Shown: positions 10,812 through 22,700 of the stretch, piece by piece
How positions within the stretch are numbered: position 1 is the stretch's first letter
How the letters are laid out: every line of letters starts with the position of its first letter
Assembly: GCF_016086655.4 (NCBI RefSeq)
Contig: NC_052136.2
Location: 1,674,001 to 1,738,000, forward strand
Reading direction: 5' to 3'
DNA length: 64,000 bases
Source of the DNA: Lepeophtheirus salmonis
Lineage: Eukaryota > Arthropoda > Copepoda > Siphonostomatoida > Caligidae
Made by a program: the position numbers and the translations under genes
The notes under the pieces: generated by a model
What the model saw: the letters and a program-made list of their open reading frames with translations, nothing else
What the model was told of the DNA's origin: nothing
Database searches by the model: none

Positions 10812-12228
10812 AGAAACATGGGAGAAAGTGAATACTAAATGGACCAAAAATGATACTCAAGTAGAATTTGAACAAAAGAAGATTTATCATTTTATAGAAA
10901 ATTTATCTGCTGGCTCAGATACAGATCAAGTTATAATTCCAAACATACCCATGATTGCTGCCATGGCAAAATTGAAAAATTCTTCATCCCTCATTAAAAT
11001 AGCACTATTATCCATTCTTCAAGTATTTAACCAAAAACCTTTTGTAAAACTCTCAGTCAAAAAAATACTTTGGGGGTATCACAATCCTCTGATCAAGCTA
11101 GGTAACGATATTTTACCTAGGGATGAAAGATTTCCTTTTGATAAATTTGGAATCCTCATCGGAGTAAGTTCAATTGACTTCATTTTATATTACAATTATA
11201 ATTAACAAATATGATCTTATTTTTACAGAAAAACGGGTCCACATCAGGAAAATTTAAAATCCACTCTGGAGTAGATAATCTTTCGAACCTCGGGGAAATT
11301 ATGAGCTTTCGAGGGAAAGATAAGCTTGATGTTTGGAGTGGAGATCAATGTAATGATATAAGAGGTACCGATGGCACAATATTTCCACCAGGTTTTGCGA
11401 AAAACAAAACCCTCTATGTATTTAGTCCAGATTTATGTCAATCCCTTCCACTTGTATTTGAAAAAGAGATAATAACCAATGACATTCCTGGATATAGGTA
11501 TGTTTACATATCATAATTAAATAATACATGGCATCAATTAATTATAAACAAATTTATGTTATTTTTAATCTTAGATACATCCCACCTTCTAATGTATTCT
11601 CTGGTCCGGCAAAAAACCCTCGTAACAAATGTTTTTGTGACGAAAAGAATAAATGTATGGCACAGGATGGATTAATGAATATATCCCCCTGCCAATACAA
11701 TTCTCCAATAATAATATCATGGCCCCACTTTTATCAGGCAAATCCAAATCTATTAAACGAAGTGGAGGGTCTAAATCCGGATCCCGAAAAACATCAGTTC
11801 TACATAGACATTCAACCGGTAAGGGTCATTGAAGGGAAAAAAAACTTTTACAATATTGCTAGATATAAATTAACTAATATTATACCTTTCAGAAACTCGG
11901 AAGTGGCTTGCGCGCCGCCGTCAGAAGTCAAATAAATATTGCAGTCACTCCAATGGAAGGTGTGGGAGACTCCTCTAAACTACGAAAAGGTGTATTTCCT
12001 CTAATTTGGGTCGACGAGGGACTGGACGAAATCAAAAATGAAGAGGTTCTCAACCTCTTAAACATGGCTGTGAATTTACCGACCGGAATTAAAAAATTCG
12101 GGGCGCCTACAACCATCTTCATTGGAGTACTTTTGATCATAATTTCCTTACTCATGCTCTTTCATAGAAGACATAATAATCGTGTCGCACAATTTCCCTC
12201 CGTAAATAAAAGCACAGATAGTTTATAA
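10812..12228 (+). CDS. CD36/SCARB-family scavenger receptor (5' exons missing)
   Basis: Four exons read by eye: 10812-11163, 11229-11497, 11575-11818 and 11893-12228, all with GT-AG junctions and compatible phases, giving about 400 residues of a family usually near 500. The first visible exon follows a 3' splice site (GGCTTGCAG) in phase 2, so the ATG at 10801 is probably intronic; the N-terminal membrane anchor and the start lie upstream and were not found. Family features: RETWEKVNTKW, VWSGDQCNDIRGTDGTIFPP, FSPDLCQSL, the cysteine run NKCFCDEKNKCM and SPCQY, and SWPHFYQANP. A C-terminal membrane segment (IFIGVLLIIISLLML) precedes a short basic tail. Such proteins bind lipids, lipoproteins or apoptotic cells through a large extracellular domain between two membrane passes. 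Which subfamily (croquemort, SCARB1, SNMP) cannot be told. The neighbour at 12294 converges on it with 65 bp between stop codons. Confidence 0.85.
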
Positions 12229-12250
12229 AACAGGTTATTTTAATATATAG

Positions 12251-12256
12251 AATAAA
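12251..12256 (+). promoter_or_regulatory. Poly(A) signal of the CD36-family gene
   Basis: AATAAA 22 bases after the stop codon. On the other strand ATTAAA lies at about 12238-12243, usable by the convergent gene, so the two 3' ends probably overlap. Confidence 0.55.
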
Positions 12257-12293
12257 ACATAAATTGAACAAATTAAAATTGAGACTATAAAAT

Positions 12294-12911
12294 TTAATCA
12301 GTTATGCAAGCAATCCTAGACCAATAGTATCCAGGCATAGATTTCGAGGGTTTTGCATCAGGACAAAGTTGAAGAGGATCGCCTCTGGAAGAATCCACAT
12401 AGCACCACACTTTCAGATCTGGCTTTGTTGAACCAACGTTACAGTTACCACGACCATCCTCCGAATAAGTAGCTGGATACGCACAGGTACAGCCCTTCCA
12501 TCTGGACACATCACATGAGTCACCACAAGTTGGATAGTTTTCTAACAATTCGGCTATGTAATCCAAATGATCAAGCCCCACGACGGGGTCTAACGAAGGA
12601 GAAGACCCACGGAAAGTGGTATCCATAGGAGGACTATTGAGAAAAGTAGGACTAGGAGGTTCTATGAGATAATCGTTATTGGAATTTGAGAGAGAGAGGG
12701 GTTCCATAAATCTATCTTTAGGATTTGCAGCAATGGGACTATGGCCATAGACAGCTCCTCTCTCCGAGGGTAAAGTCCTGTCTGTAGAAGATATTACTGA
12801 GGCTTCATCATCCATCTCCACTTCATAAGACGAAATCCCGTCCTCTCCTCTCACGACGATGACAAAGAGACAGAGGGGCAACAAATACTTCCATAAAGCT
12901 AACCGACCCAT
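12294..12911 (-). CDS. Small secreted cysteine-rich protein
   Basis: An uninterrupted frame of 205 codons from ATG at 12911. The frame extends five codons upstream only through a TTG. The N-terminus (MGRLALWKYLLPLCLFVIVVRGEDG) is a clear signal peptide with probable cleavage around residue 20. Residues ~25-120 are acidic, serine- and proline-rich and probably disordered. The last ~80 residues hold eight cysteines spaced CGDSC...GCTC...GNCN...WCYVD...LCPD...ACI, with YWSRIAC near the end. The pattern WCYVD...CPDA...YWS..AC resembles fibronectin type II or kringle-like modules, and FNII proteins are known from salmon-louse exocrine glands, but the spacing is not canonical and I do not assign it. 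Expected to be secreted. Convergent with the CD36 gene. Confidence 0.75.
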   Translation of the reverse strand: MGRLALWKYLLPLCLFVIVVRGEDGISSYEVEMDDEASVISSTDRTLPSERGAVYGHSPIAANPKDRFMEPLSLSNSNNDYLIEPPSPTFLNSPPMDTTFRGSSPSLDPVVGLDHLDYIAELLENYPTCGDSCDVSRWKGCTCAYPATYSEDGRGNCNVGSTKPDLKVWCYVDSSRGDPLQLCPDAKPSKSMPGYYWSRIACITD

Positions 12912-13734
12912 TCTCGAACAGTTCAATTTATCTACTGAGGCTCTAAGTTTTAATAGATCATTTCTAAGAAAAACTTTGCATAGGTACTCTTGATGTTAAT
13001 CTTGTAAATAACTCTACATCGTAACCTGTAATAATAGCTTTGCAGAGTGCAGACTCCAGTTGTGATAGATAAAATAATATGTACAATGATAGCGTTGATA
13101 CAATTATTATTTGAAATCATTTCTAAAGAAGTAAATGCATATACATATATATTATATAATTAATTAATTATAACGTATCTTTTTATTTTAAAAGAAATAT
13201 TTACATAATTAATAAGTATTATAACTATCTAATGAGCTCTTTATATATACTCAACGAATTTTTTTTCATGACTTCCAACGACATCGTTTTTCAAAATCAA
13301 TTACAAAATTGAGAAGCTCCTTAATTATACATCATAGCAAATGGACTATTATGTGCATACATTTTAAACAAAATGTAATTGGGAAAAATGGGATTAGTAA
13401 TTAAATATATTTTTTCCTCGAGCTGTAAAATCACTCAGATCTCTCTTTGTTTACTACAATTTTGCCATGGATAATATGAGTCGGAAGATTGGATTACTTA
13501 TATAGTCACTCGGAAAAAAGCACATTTGATATTTGAGTCAGAAAAAGTGTCTATTACCACAATAATAATTGAAATTGACTTTTTAAATAGCCATGCAGAA
13601 GAAAATACATTAATCCGAGAAATATACAAGTCAAGACTAAATTATATAAGTATATCATCAAAACTGATATAATTTCTTTTAGAAACTAACAATTATTGGC
13701 TCTGTTCTTGCAGTTTTTCTCATGTTCTTCTCGG
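12912..13734. other. Upstream region of the secreted-protein gene
   Basis: No coding sequence seen. It should contain the minus-strand promoter of the gene ending at 12911; I see no clear TATA box or initiator. Confidence 0.3.
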
Positions 13735-14545
13735 TTTACCTTAAAATGATTGTGGTAAAAAGGTCGGGGACAAAATCGTTGAAGTAGAATCTTATCATGG
13801 TAAAATTGTGATGCATATTATAATTGTGACACAAAATTGTCGTGACTAATAATATCATCGTGAGGAAACATGCCATGAAAGACCCCATTTCATATCCCAT
13901 GTGCAGGTAAACTACTAGGCTCGGAGGTAGGTCAAATTCTACTATCACATGAAGGACTCCTTTTAATATCTCAAAATACGCACCGGCCCATGGGCTGTTC
14001 AGATACACCGCTAGGTTTCATGGCCAGAGAAGCGGAAGTGGAAAAATTTAATAAGTGTTTAGGTCCAGTACTTGCCTCCACTACCCGTAGGCTGAGCTGT
14101 ATTTTGGGATATTAGAAAGATTCCTTGAGGCTCATTGAAGCGGCGACGGAGAAGTTTAACCTGCCTCGGGGCCAAGCAGTTCACCCTCACAACCCGTAGG
14201 CTGGGTTTTATTACAGCATATTAGAAAGGGTCATTGATGCTCAGAAACGTGGCGGTGGTGAGTTTAAACTCCCTTGGGACCTAGCACTTCATCTGTACAA
14301 CCTGAGAGCCGGATTGTGTTTTTAGATATTAAAGGGGTCCATGATGCCCATGGAAGCAGCTGCAGTAGATTTTTTTTTTTTTTTTTTTCATCATTCAATA
14401 GTATTGTCTTGGAATGAAATTACTCATAGTCACAATGCTTATAAATAATTATGTCTTGCATGATAATGTACACCACGATTTTACCACGGAATGATATTAC
14501 CCTAACGATTTTGTTCACAATCATTTTACCGGACACTGTTCTCCT
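13735..14545. mobile_element. Foldback/MITE-type element with internal minisatellite
   Basis: The left arm (about 13735-13825) and the reverse complement of the right arm (about 14455-14540) share AAAATGATTGTG, ACAAAATCGTT, a diverged AGTAGAATCTTATC block, and TGGTAAAATTGTGATG-like text in the same order. The interior includes the 108-bp tandem repeats at 14030-14375 and a T run of about 20. No transposase is encoded, so it would have to move in trans. Confidence 0.6.
14030..14375 (+). repeat. Three tandem 108-bp units plus a partial fourth
   Basis: Units start at about 14030, 14138, 14246 and 14354. Shared signposts per unit are an AAGCGGCGGCGG-like start, a CAACCCGTAGGCTG-like centre (CAACCTGAGAGCCG in unit 3), a GATATTAGAAAGG-like block and TTGATGCTCA. 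Identity between units looks around 60-70 percent. A solo partial unit lies at about 26905-26960. Confidence 0.7.
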
Positions 14546-14689
14546 CAACTCATATTCTACCTAGAGCCTTGAGACAGAGATGGATGAATGAGGAAATATC
14601 AGTTCAATATTCAGTTGTGCTTTGGAGATTCTTTTCATTATAGTACTTCTTTTTCGCAGGTTTTTTTCCCCAAAAAAATCAATCCTAAC

Positions 14690-14812
14690 TTATATTGATA
14701 TTTTGATCTTCCTCAGTGACTGGATTATTCGTGATGTAATTTCTGTAATAAGAGCTGGTTATTAGTACTAGTACAGGTACTAGTCCCTGTGTTTTTTATT
14801 TCATAATGACAC
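14690..14812 (-). pseudogene. Degenerate copy of the exon-like segment at 16062
   Basis: The minus strand reads SYYRNYITNNPVTEEDQNIN before a stop, nearly the same peptide as the end of the frame at 16062-16240. Farther 5' the frame is broken by a TAA and by a GTACTAGTAC-type insertion. Confidence 0.45.
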
Positions 14813-16061
14813 TATTTAATGATTCTTCACCTTCGCAATGAAAATGTCCTCGATTTTCATTTCAAATATCTGGTTACCTTAATATAAAGCCTATAATTGA
14901 TTGATCAAAATACTGTGTCAAGAAATTATTTGACTAAATGTATCTTCGGTGTAAAAATATAAATAGGTATATTTATAATATTATTGATTTTAATTCAATT
15001 CAGGATTGCTTATGTTGTAACCGACCCCCCAAACATATTACATTGAATATTAATTTTATTTTTTTATGTTAGAACTTAATCGTAAAACATCAAAATATAC
15101 TCATTTAAAAAGGAAAAATGATAGAGATATAGATTAATGTCTTGAGCCAAAATCTTATATAATGTACAATACTCAATATCAAGACCCTTAAATATATTGA
15201 TCATTATTGAAATTAGATTGAGCTGTTAAATATCTTAGTTAAAAAGACATATTTACATACTATTAAAAACTTAGTATTTTTCAGTCAAAACTCAAATAAT
15301 TATTAATCATAAAAACTTAAACGATTAATGAGTCGTAATCGTATTATTTAAAAGTTAACATGTATCAGTGTTTGACAGAGTTGATGCTTAGTTACTTAAT
15401 TTTATATTTATAATACTTTGGACCATAGAGAAAATAATAATACATGTCTCTATGCTTTGGACTCTGACTGTCTGGGATTTTTAATTAGTTGACTAGACTC
15501 GAGGGAATTATAAATAATTCTAGCTAAATAGACGTTTTCAAGTGACGACAGCATTGATGATGTTGGCCATTTTGGGTGACTTGAACCCAGTTATATAACA
15601 ATGAAAACCTTTTTTTCATCAATATTAAGAGAAATCCTGAACTATGAGATGTCAAAATGGGTCCAACGCATTAATGAACTTAACCCTTACTGTCTTACAA
15701 AAATATATCCTTCTTCTATCCTGGTTTTATTATTATTTATCTGACCCTGTTATTACATCGTTAAAAAATCTTATTTCCATATATATTGTAGATAAAAATT
15801 AACTATTACAATACAATGAAAAGAGTACAAAAGTAAAAGTTCATTTTGTACAAGACATTTATTTGATAGGAATTTTGATTTTCAGTACATATTACTGTGA
15901 CTATATTCAAATATCACTGTTTATCATTGGCATCATCTTTTTATTCATTAAGTTATTTGAAGAAGTTTCATCAAGATTTATTGGAAATTTTAAGTTGTAA
16001 AAATATGAACTATGAAAATCCAAAATGTCGTCCCCTCCTTGTTCAATTATGAAGCAATGTG

Positions 16062-16240
16062 TTATACATTGATATTTTTGTCTTCCTCAGTGACTGGATT
16101 ATTTGTGATGTAATTTCTGTAATAAAAGCTGGTTAAAAAGTACTTGTCCCTATTTTTTATTTCATATTGATCTAATTCCTCTATACGGACTGTTTGATGG
16201 TCAAGAAGAGCCAGTAGAGCACATTCTATGCAATCAAAAC
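16062..16240 (-). CDS. Possible terminal exon, unknown protein
   Basis: Open minus-strand frame of about 59 codons beginning just after a good 3' splice site (TTATACTTGCCAG) and ending in TAA. The start GFDCIECALLALLDHQ and the end YYRNYITNNPVTEEDKNI look like ordinary soluble protein. No ATG opens the frame, so it would be a last exon, entered in phase 1. Upstream exons would have to lie between 16260 and the SENP start at 16704; none with a matching phase was found. The C-terminal half is duplicated at 14690-14812. It may be a real short gene sharing the SENP promoter region, a duplicated exon, or part of a repeat. Confidence 0.3.
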
Positions 16241-16395
16241 CTGGCAAGTATAAAATTTAGTACTAAGAAGAACTCATAATTTTCATTTAATCATAGATTA
16301 ATAGCTATGATATAAACTTGAAGTTTTCAGATACTTTCATTGTGTTTTCAGTCATCATTATCATTTAAAATCTGATGAGGTTTTGTCGCGATACT

Positions 16396-16441
16396 AGCGC
16401 CATTTCTAAAGACTGACAGTCTTTGGTGTAGCATGACGTCA
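16396..16441. promoter_or_regulatory. Likely SENP promoter: GCGCCAT box and CRE palindrome
   Basis: TAGCGCCATTT at about 16396-16406 contains AAATGGCGC on the minus strand (YY1-like). TGACGTCA, a full CREB/ATF site, is at 16434-16441. They lie about 270-310 bp upstream of the SENP ATG. Function is inferred from known motif consensus only. Confidence 0.4.
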
Positions 16442-16703
16442 GAGGTTCCCAAAAATATTTACGTAAGGGGGGATATGAGTAAATAGCTAGTTAGGTTTGT
16501 TGTGTGAAAGTGAATGATCTGGCCAGCCTGTTGCTGTTAATAGCGTTTGATCGAGAATCGTTTATTTACAAATTTTCTCCTTGGATTCCACTGCTCATTG
16601 GTAGGGTTCCCACTTGACTCATTGAATCCTCACTTCATGACTGGACTCAGTTTGGGTTGATCAATCCCTTAGATGTAGAATTCCCTAGCCGGAGTATTTC
16701 CTC

Positions 16704-18623
16704 ATGTTTTCATCTCGTAAACGATATCATTCGGATTCCGAGCCCTGTAGCGACTCCACCTCTGAATCTCATAACAAACGTGTACGCCAATCCGAGCCAG
16801 AAGGATATTTGGAGTTCTGTTGGAGAAAGATTTGCTGCCTCTTTGGCTATAGCAATCTTAGTAATCTGGGGGACGAGGAGAAGAAGAGTCCCTCGCACAT
16901 GGGGTAATGTAGTGGGCTTTCTACACTATGAGAGGCTTGAAACTAATATCCATTGATTTTGCATTTCCGTCCTTTTCGTAGGTCCAGGCGTCATGAGACA
17001 CAACACTCCGGCGACGAATCAGAAACGGATAATGACGACCCTGTAATTGTTGCCTCCACGATTCCATCCTCTCGTGGAAGCGTGGAAATCATTAAAGAAA
17101 TGAAATCCCATCGTAGTGATGCTTTTCAACATCGAGAAGCCTTTTCTTCTCTACGATCCAGACCTGCCTACACAGTTTCGACTAAAGAGAAAAGACTCAA
17201 AGATAAACAACTGAATACGCCACAGTCTATTCTTAATTCCGTAAGAAGTTCTTCTCCGCACGAACGAAGTTACTCCGTTCATCAGAATGTTTTTCATCCA
17301 AAACTGGGCAAGAATCGTCGATCCTCTATTCTAAGAAACTTTGTTAGTCCAGTTAGGCCTAACAGATCCAATGGGATATATGCGTCTATTCGACTTGAAG
17401 AGAAGGATCGCTATCGTAAACTCATTTCCGATTATGGAACACAGTCATTGAAGGATTTAGTCAATTATGGCTTTAGTCCCATTCCTAAATCCAAAGCATC
17501 TCCTCTGGTTGTTGATTTAATGAAAAGTTATGACGAAGATGAGTTACCCGTTGTTGTGGCTGAGAGCACTCCCATCGTTAGATCACATATTCGCTCCAAG
17601 GACAATGATGTGTGTGACATCATCGAACGCTATGTGAAAAATGACTCGATCCTACCTTCTCCTGTTACTCCTCAAACTAATAAAAAGTCTTATAAGATTA
17701 ATTCCTTGGATATAGAGTTGTCTAAAAGTCCATCCTATAGTGATGATTTTCTACGCAATCTTTTGGACAAATATAGTACTCGATCACGTGAGCGGGAGAG
17801 ACAAATTATTAATGAAACAGCGAAAAAGAAGTACTATAATGAAAAGAATCTCCAAAGCATTAAAAGTGTGGAAGATCGTATCAGGAAACACTTATCCATT
17901 ACAGATATTGCCATCGAACTCCCTGAAAAAGAGAAAGAGGAGGTGAAGCTCCCCGAAATTACTGATGAAATGATGACTGTGATTAAAAAATCATTTTCAT
18001 CCAACAAAACGCTAATTGATGAATATAAGATTACAATTACTCGTAAGGACATTGAAACTCTCAAGGGTCTTAATTGGTTGAATGACGAAATTATTAACTT
18101 TTACATGCAAATGATAGTCAACCGCTCGGAAAAAGCGGAAAATAAATTTCCAAAAGTCTATGCTTTTAACACTTTCTTTTATCCAAAACTCATGTCGGGT
18201 GGCCATCAAGTTCTTCGCCGATGGACACGAAAAGTAGACATTTTTTCGTACGATATCATTCTTGTACCTGTACATTTGGGTGTACATTGGTGTTTAGCCA
18301 CCATAGATTTTAGAAAACCTGGGGTTTTTTATTACGACTCTATGGGTGGAAATAATAGTGCATGTTTGGATGCATTAACTAAATATTTAGAGGACGAACA
18401 TTTGGACAAAAAGAATTCAGGCTTTGATACTTCAGAATTTAAAAATTTGATTGTTAAGGATATGCCTCAGCAAATGAATGGATCTGACTGTGGTATGTTT
18501 AGCTGCAAAACTGCCGAGTATTTATCAAGGGATTCTCCTCTTTCTTTCACTCAGAAGGACATGCCCTATTTCCGAGAGAGGATGGTCTACGAAATAGTTA
18601 AAAATGATATACTTCACCCCTAA
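16704..18623 (+). CDS. SENP1: SUMO-specific protease, SENP1/2 (Ulp1) type
   Basis: Two exons, 16704-16903 and 16982-18623, joined in phase 2 across a 78-bp GT-AG intron, give 613 residues. The N-terminal ~380 residues are serine-rich, basic and probably disordered, as in other SENPs, with KR-rich stretches that could act as nuclear signals. The C-terminal ~230 residues are the C48 peptidase domain: LKGLNWLNDEIINFYM, then catalytic His502 in GVHWCL, Asp519 in YYDSMGG, oxyanion Gln564 and Cys570 in MNGSDCGMF. The spacing His-Asp 17 and Asp-Cys 51 is as expected for SENP1/2. It would mature SUMO precursors and strip SUMO from nuclear proteins. Start chosen at 16704 because it opens the frame that joins exon 2. 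SENP1 versus SENP2 cannot be separated by eye. Confidence 0.92.
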
Positions 18624-18727
18624 CAACAACCTCCAGTTCATATCTATAACTACTTACTATAATATGTTTGTGTACAGTATTTATCTTAAGCAATCTTAAT
18701 TTGTGAAAATTACGATTGCTTCTTTAA

Positions 18728-18733
18728 AATAAA
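18728..18733 (+). promoter_or_regulatory. Poly(A) signal of SENP
   Basis: AATAAA about 105 bases after the stop codon, implying a short 3' UTR. Confidence 0.55.
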
Positions 18734-19726
18734 GCTTTGGATTTTAAGGAATACAAATACAAGTCTGTGATTACTATTCCATGTCCTTCATTAATCTATT
18801 ATTATTATTGACAAATGAATCTCTTAATTATCTAATGACTCATGTTATATAAGGACATACATATCTGTACACCTTCTCTTTAAAAGCATATAACCCTTTC
18901 ATAAAAGACCCTCTCATTAATTTTTGTTTTTTGTCATCATGTGCTGTGGGCGTTCTGATATTTAATTGTATCACCATCAAAAAAACTCGTAGGGTTTATA
19001 AAAAATGATTTGAGACACAGTGACTCGAGTTAATCTAGGTACTCTTAACAATTTGGACGAGGAAGTGAGACTATTACATGGTTCTTTAACCTTTCAAGGG
19101 TATTACAAGAATATCAGATTGTGTGAGCTTTTTGCGACAAAAGTGAGAGGGGAAGGGTTTTTTTGTGAGTAGGAAGTTGTAAAAGAGATAGAGAATGATG
19201 GTTGAGGGATCATAATTTATATAATGGAAGGGATTTTGGGTTCGTGCCTGCTTCTACCGGTTTGAGAAAAATTACTGGATTTGGCCGGATGAAGAGCTAA
19301 AAGCTTTATGATGTAGTTCAAGATGGCGCTTGTGCGCCTGGATGACAAACTGCTGCTATTTTATTTAATATAATGTAAAGCTGTTGCAGCTAGCTAGCGG
19401 AGAAGGAGAGGAGCGATAACTGATAGCTCGGCTGTTTTGGGCTACTCTGGAACCTCTCTCTCCTGCGCCAACTTCATCGTCAAATGAAAATGTAAACAAA
19501 GAGTCTAAATTAAATTTCTACGCGAGAAATTTCCTCAACCCGATTCTCAATTCATTCCTCACTCATTTTTCATTTTTGTGGTTCCCATTTTTTCTTGTTT
19601 TTTTTTCCTTTTTGTTGTTTTTATTTTTGTTAATTATTGTTACTTATTAGATTATTAGTATTATTATTAATTACGTCTCCCAAGACTTGAGTCTCTAAGT
19701 GAGTTGCTCAGCTCCAAAGTTGTACA
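18734..19726. other. SENP-PPP6R intergenic and 5' UTR region
   Basis: No coding sequence. CAAGATGGCGCTTG at about 19319-19332 matches the AAGATGGCG YY1-type element often found just downstream of housekeeping start sites, so PPP6R transcription probably begins near there. A long T-rich tract (19560-19640) lies in the presumed 5' UTR or first intron. Confidence 0.4.
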
Positions 19727-22700
19727 ATGTTCTTCAGACACAACACGTGCAGTCATCACAGTCAGATCGACGTCCTTTTCGAAAAGACAGATCTCCAGCT
19801 CTCAGAAGTTCTGGAGCATGTTGAAGTCATTCAAGAAGTCAAAAATCGAAATAAGCATCTCCTGAAATAGTTGAGTATCTTTCCCGGTGTTCCTAAATAC
19901 TAAATATGCACTGAATGGCAAATAGTAGACAGAGTTGTCTCTTTGATCCAGGATCTCCTTAATTCGAGTCTTTTTCTCTTTTTCCGCAGTCTCATGACCA
20001 ATGAAGTACTTTCAGAGCTCATCGGCATCATTATCACGGAACCATCAGAGGAACTCAGTGATGATGTCCGCTTTAAACTCCCTCATATTGCATCAGAATT
20101 GCTCAATTGTGATATTCCTGAAATTAATGATATGCTTAGCTCCAACACCGCATTGTTGGAGCACCTCTACTCCTTCATTGAACAGGACTCGCCCCTCAAT
20201 CCCCTGCTTTCATCATTTTTCAGTAAAGCTTTTGGTGTTTTGATGAAGAGGAGTAATGGACAAGTAAGGAGTACAGCTTTTCATAACATGTGTCTGCATA
20301 ACGGGTTGTCATGGACTGGGAATAGCTATCTATCTCGCTAATTCATACTGTCATTTAAACCCACCCCATTATCATTACCATGTATTTTATCAGTTCTCTA
20401 ACTTCCTCATGTGTCAAAATAATTATTTTCCCACTAACTATATTGTGGAAGTAGGGCCGGATTTAACTTGTACGGTGCCCTATGCAAAATGGATTGCATG
20501 GGGCTCAAATCCCAATTTGGATAAGGATAATGACCCCTTTTAGGAAATAAATTTCATTTTTTTTCTTATATTAATTATAAAAAAATAAAATACGGGCCAC
20601 TTTCTACCCTGTGTGGGCCCTAACGGTAGTGCAGGTCCACGGCATACAGAGATTTGACTGTTAAGATTCCTAATTTATCTGCTCTGAGTTCATAGACCGG
20701 ACCTGTGTGGAAATTTTATTTATTGATAACCCTTATTATTAATTATTGGCTGTTCCTTTACTCCACAACTTGTTGACCAGTCTCATTTATGGACCTACAC
20801 TACATTATAATAATATATTTAAAATGAACTAATTCATATTTTCTTTGCTAAAGAACTGGTATGAGTATCAAGTGTCATCAATCAAGTTTTATCATTTCCT
20901 GAAGGAAAAGAATTTCATAAATCATCTCTTGAAGCACATAGGTACATCAGCTATATCAGACCTGGTGATAAAATTAATTACAAGTGCCGAGGAAGGAGTT
21001 AAGATAAACATTCTTCAAGTATGAGTTATTCATATATACCTTGTAATATATCCTTACTCATCTCTATTTCAGTGGCTTGATGAACAAAACTTGGTTGGAT
21101 CTATAATTGATTTATTGGATCCCGCAAACGATCTTGACACACATGAGAATGCCTGCTACTTACTAATTGAAATACTAGAAGCCTCTAAAGAAAATCAATC
21201 AAAGCAAACTACTATCGATCCCATTTTGGCAACACTAGAATCTTCCTACACAGTTGACTCCCTCCTAAAACGCATCCTTGGTTCAGAAAAGTGTGAGTCA
21301 ATCATTATCAATGGCGTGTCTGTCTTTCTCGCATTATTAGACTCGCCGTATGGAGACTATAAAACAAGCAAAGAAGTCAGAGAGACAATCATCGAGGCTC
21401 TTGTTCCTGCTATTCCATCCTTTACCTCTCTATTACTGGATCCGCCCTCTAAACCTACATTGCGAACTACGGCAGGTGTTTTGGAAACACCACTAGGTGC
21501 CACTCGGCTCAGTGTTGCTAAATTAATCGCAGCCTTACTCACTTCTAGTAACATGAACGTTAATTTGGAGTTGACTAAAAATAAAACCCTAGATATTTTA
21601 TTGGTAATCTTTGAATCCCACATTTACTAAGGATTTGTTCTTATATATGTTTGTATTTTTTTAAACCAGGATTTATTCTTTAAATACTCATTAAATAACT
21701 TTTTACATTACCAAGTCGTTACTTGTATTTTGAACGTTTTTAATTGGAATGTAGAAGACAAAGCGTCAAAAGTATTTGATTTGTTCTCATCCCATGCAAA
21801 TATGATGTTCAACAGTTTTGAAGAAAAGGAAACACTTCCTGGAACCGATGTGGAAGAGGATGAAGTAACAGATAATCCTCTATTGGTTCATGTAAGGAAA
21901 TTGTATTGTCTGCAAATATTTTTTATCATTATAATTTTAGCTTTACACGGATTGTCGTCTTGTGGAAAGAGTTCTAGGTGCATGGGTTGAGAATAACTCA
22001 AAGGAACGACAATCTGGATTTCATCGAAAAGGATATATGGCGCATTTAACAAAAATAGCAAATGTGATGGTAGGTATTGGAGATATTAGATAGCGTTTCA
22101 GAATCTATATATTTTTTTATAATTATTATTTTCAGCATGAGTTTGCCAATAAAGGTGGCTCAAAGAAACTTATACAAGAACAAATTGAGAAACTCCCTCC
22201 ATCTACATTAAGTGATTGGGAAACGTTTGTTAATGGAGACTTAGTAGATATCAATGAAAAGAATTCGACTAATTTACAGCGTTCTTTCTTTGCTGATATG
22301 AATGATCAACGCCCGGTGAAAAAATGTTTATTTTATTTTAAATTTATGAAACTTCTTTTATTGTGTCTTTTAGTTTGAAAATGAGACTATGTTCAAAAAC
22401 ATTATTAACCTCGATGCAGGCACGGATGACAACAAGTAAGTTGATTTTGCTTTATATATTTGCCCTCAATTTATTTAACATATTTGAGAGAAAGTCTATG
22501 CATTGCTTGTTCAAAGTCTTCGCTCACAAGTCTCTTAATCAAGTCCACGGATTTCTGTCTAGTACTTTTCAGGCCATAATAATTATTTATTCATTAATTG
22601 AGTCTTAATGTTTTTCTTGAGTCAGTTATGCTAATATTAGTTATGATATAATCAAAAGTAATTTTAACAACCAAACCAAATCTCGATTTTTAAGTAGCAA

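Noticed and set aside
11928..12155. 75-codon minus frame over the CD36 last exon
   Set aside because: Antisense shadow of a well supported exon.
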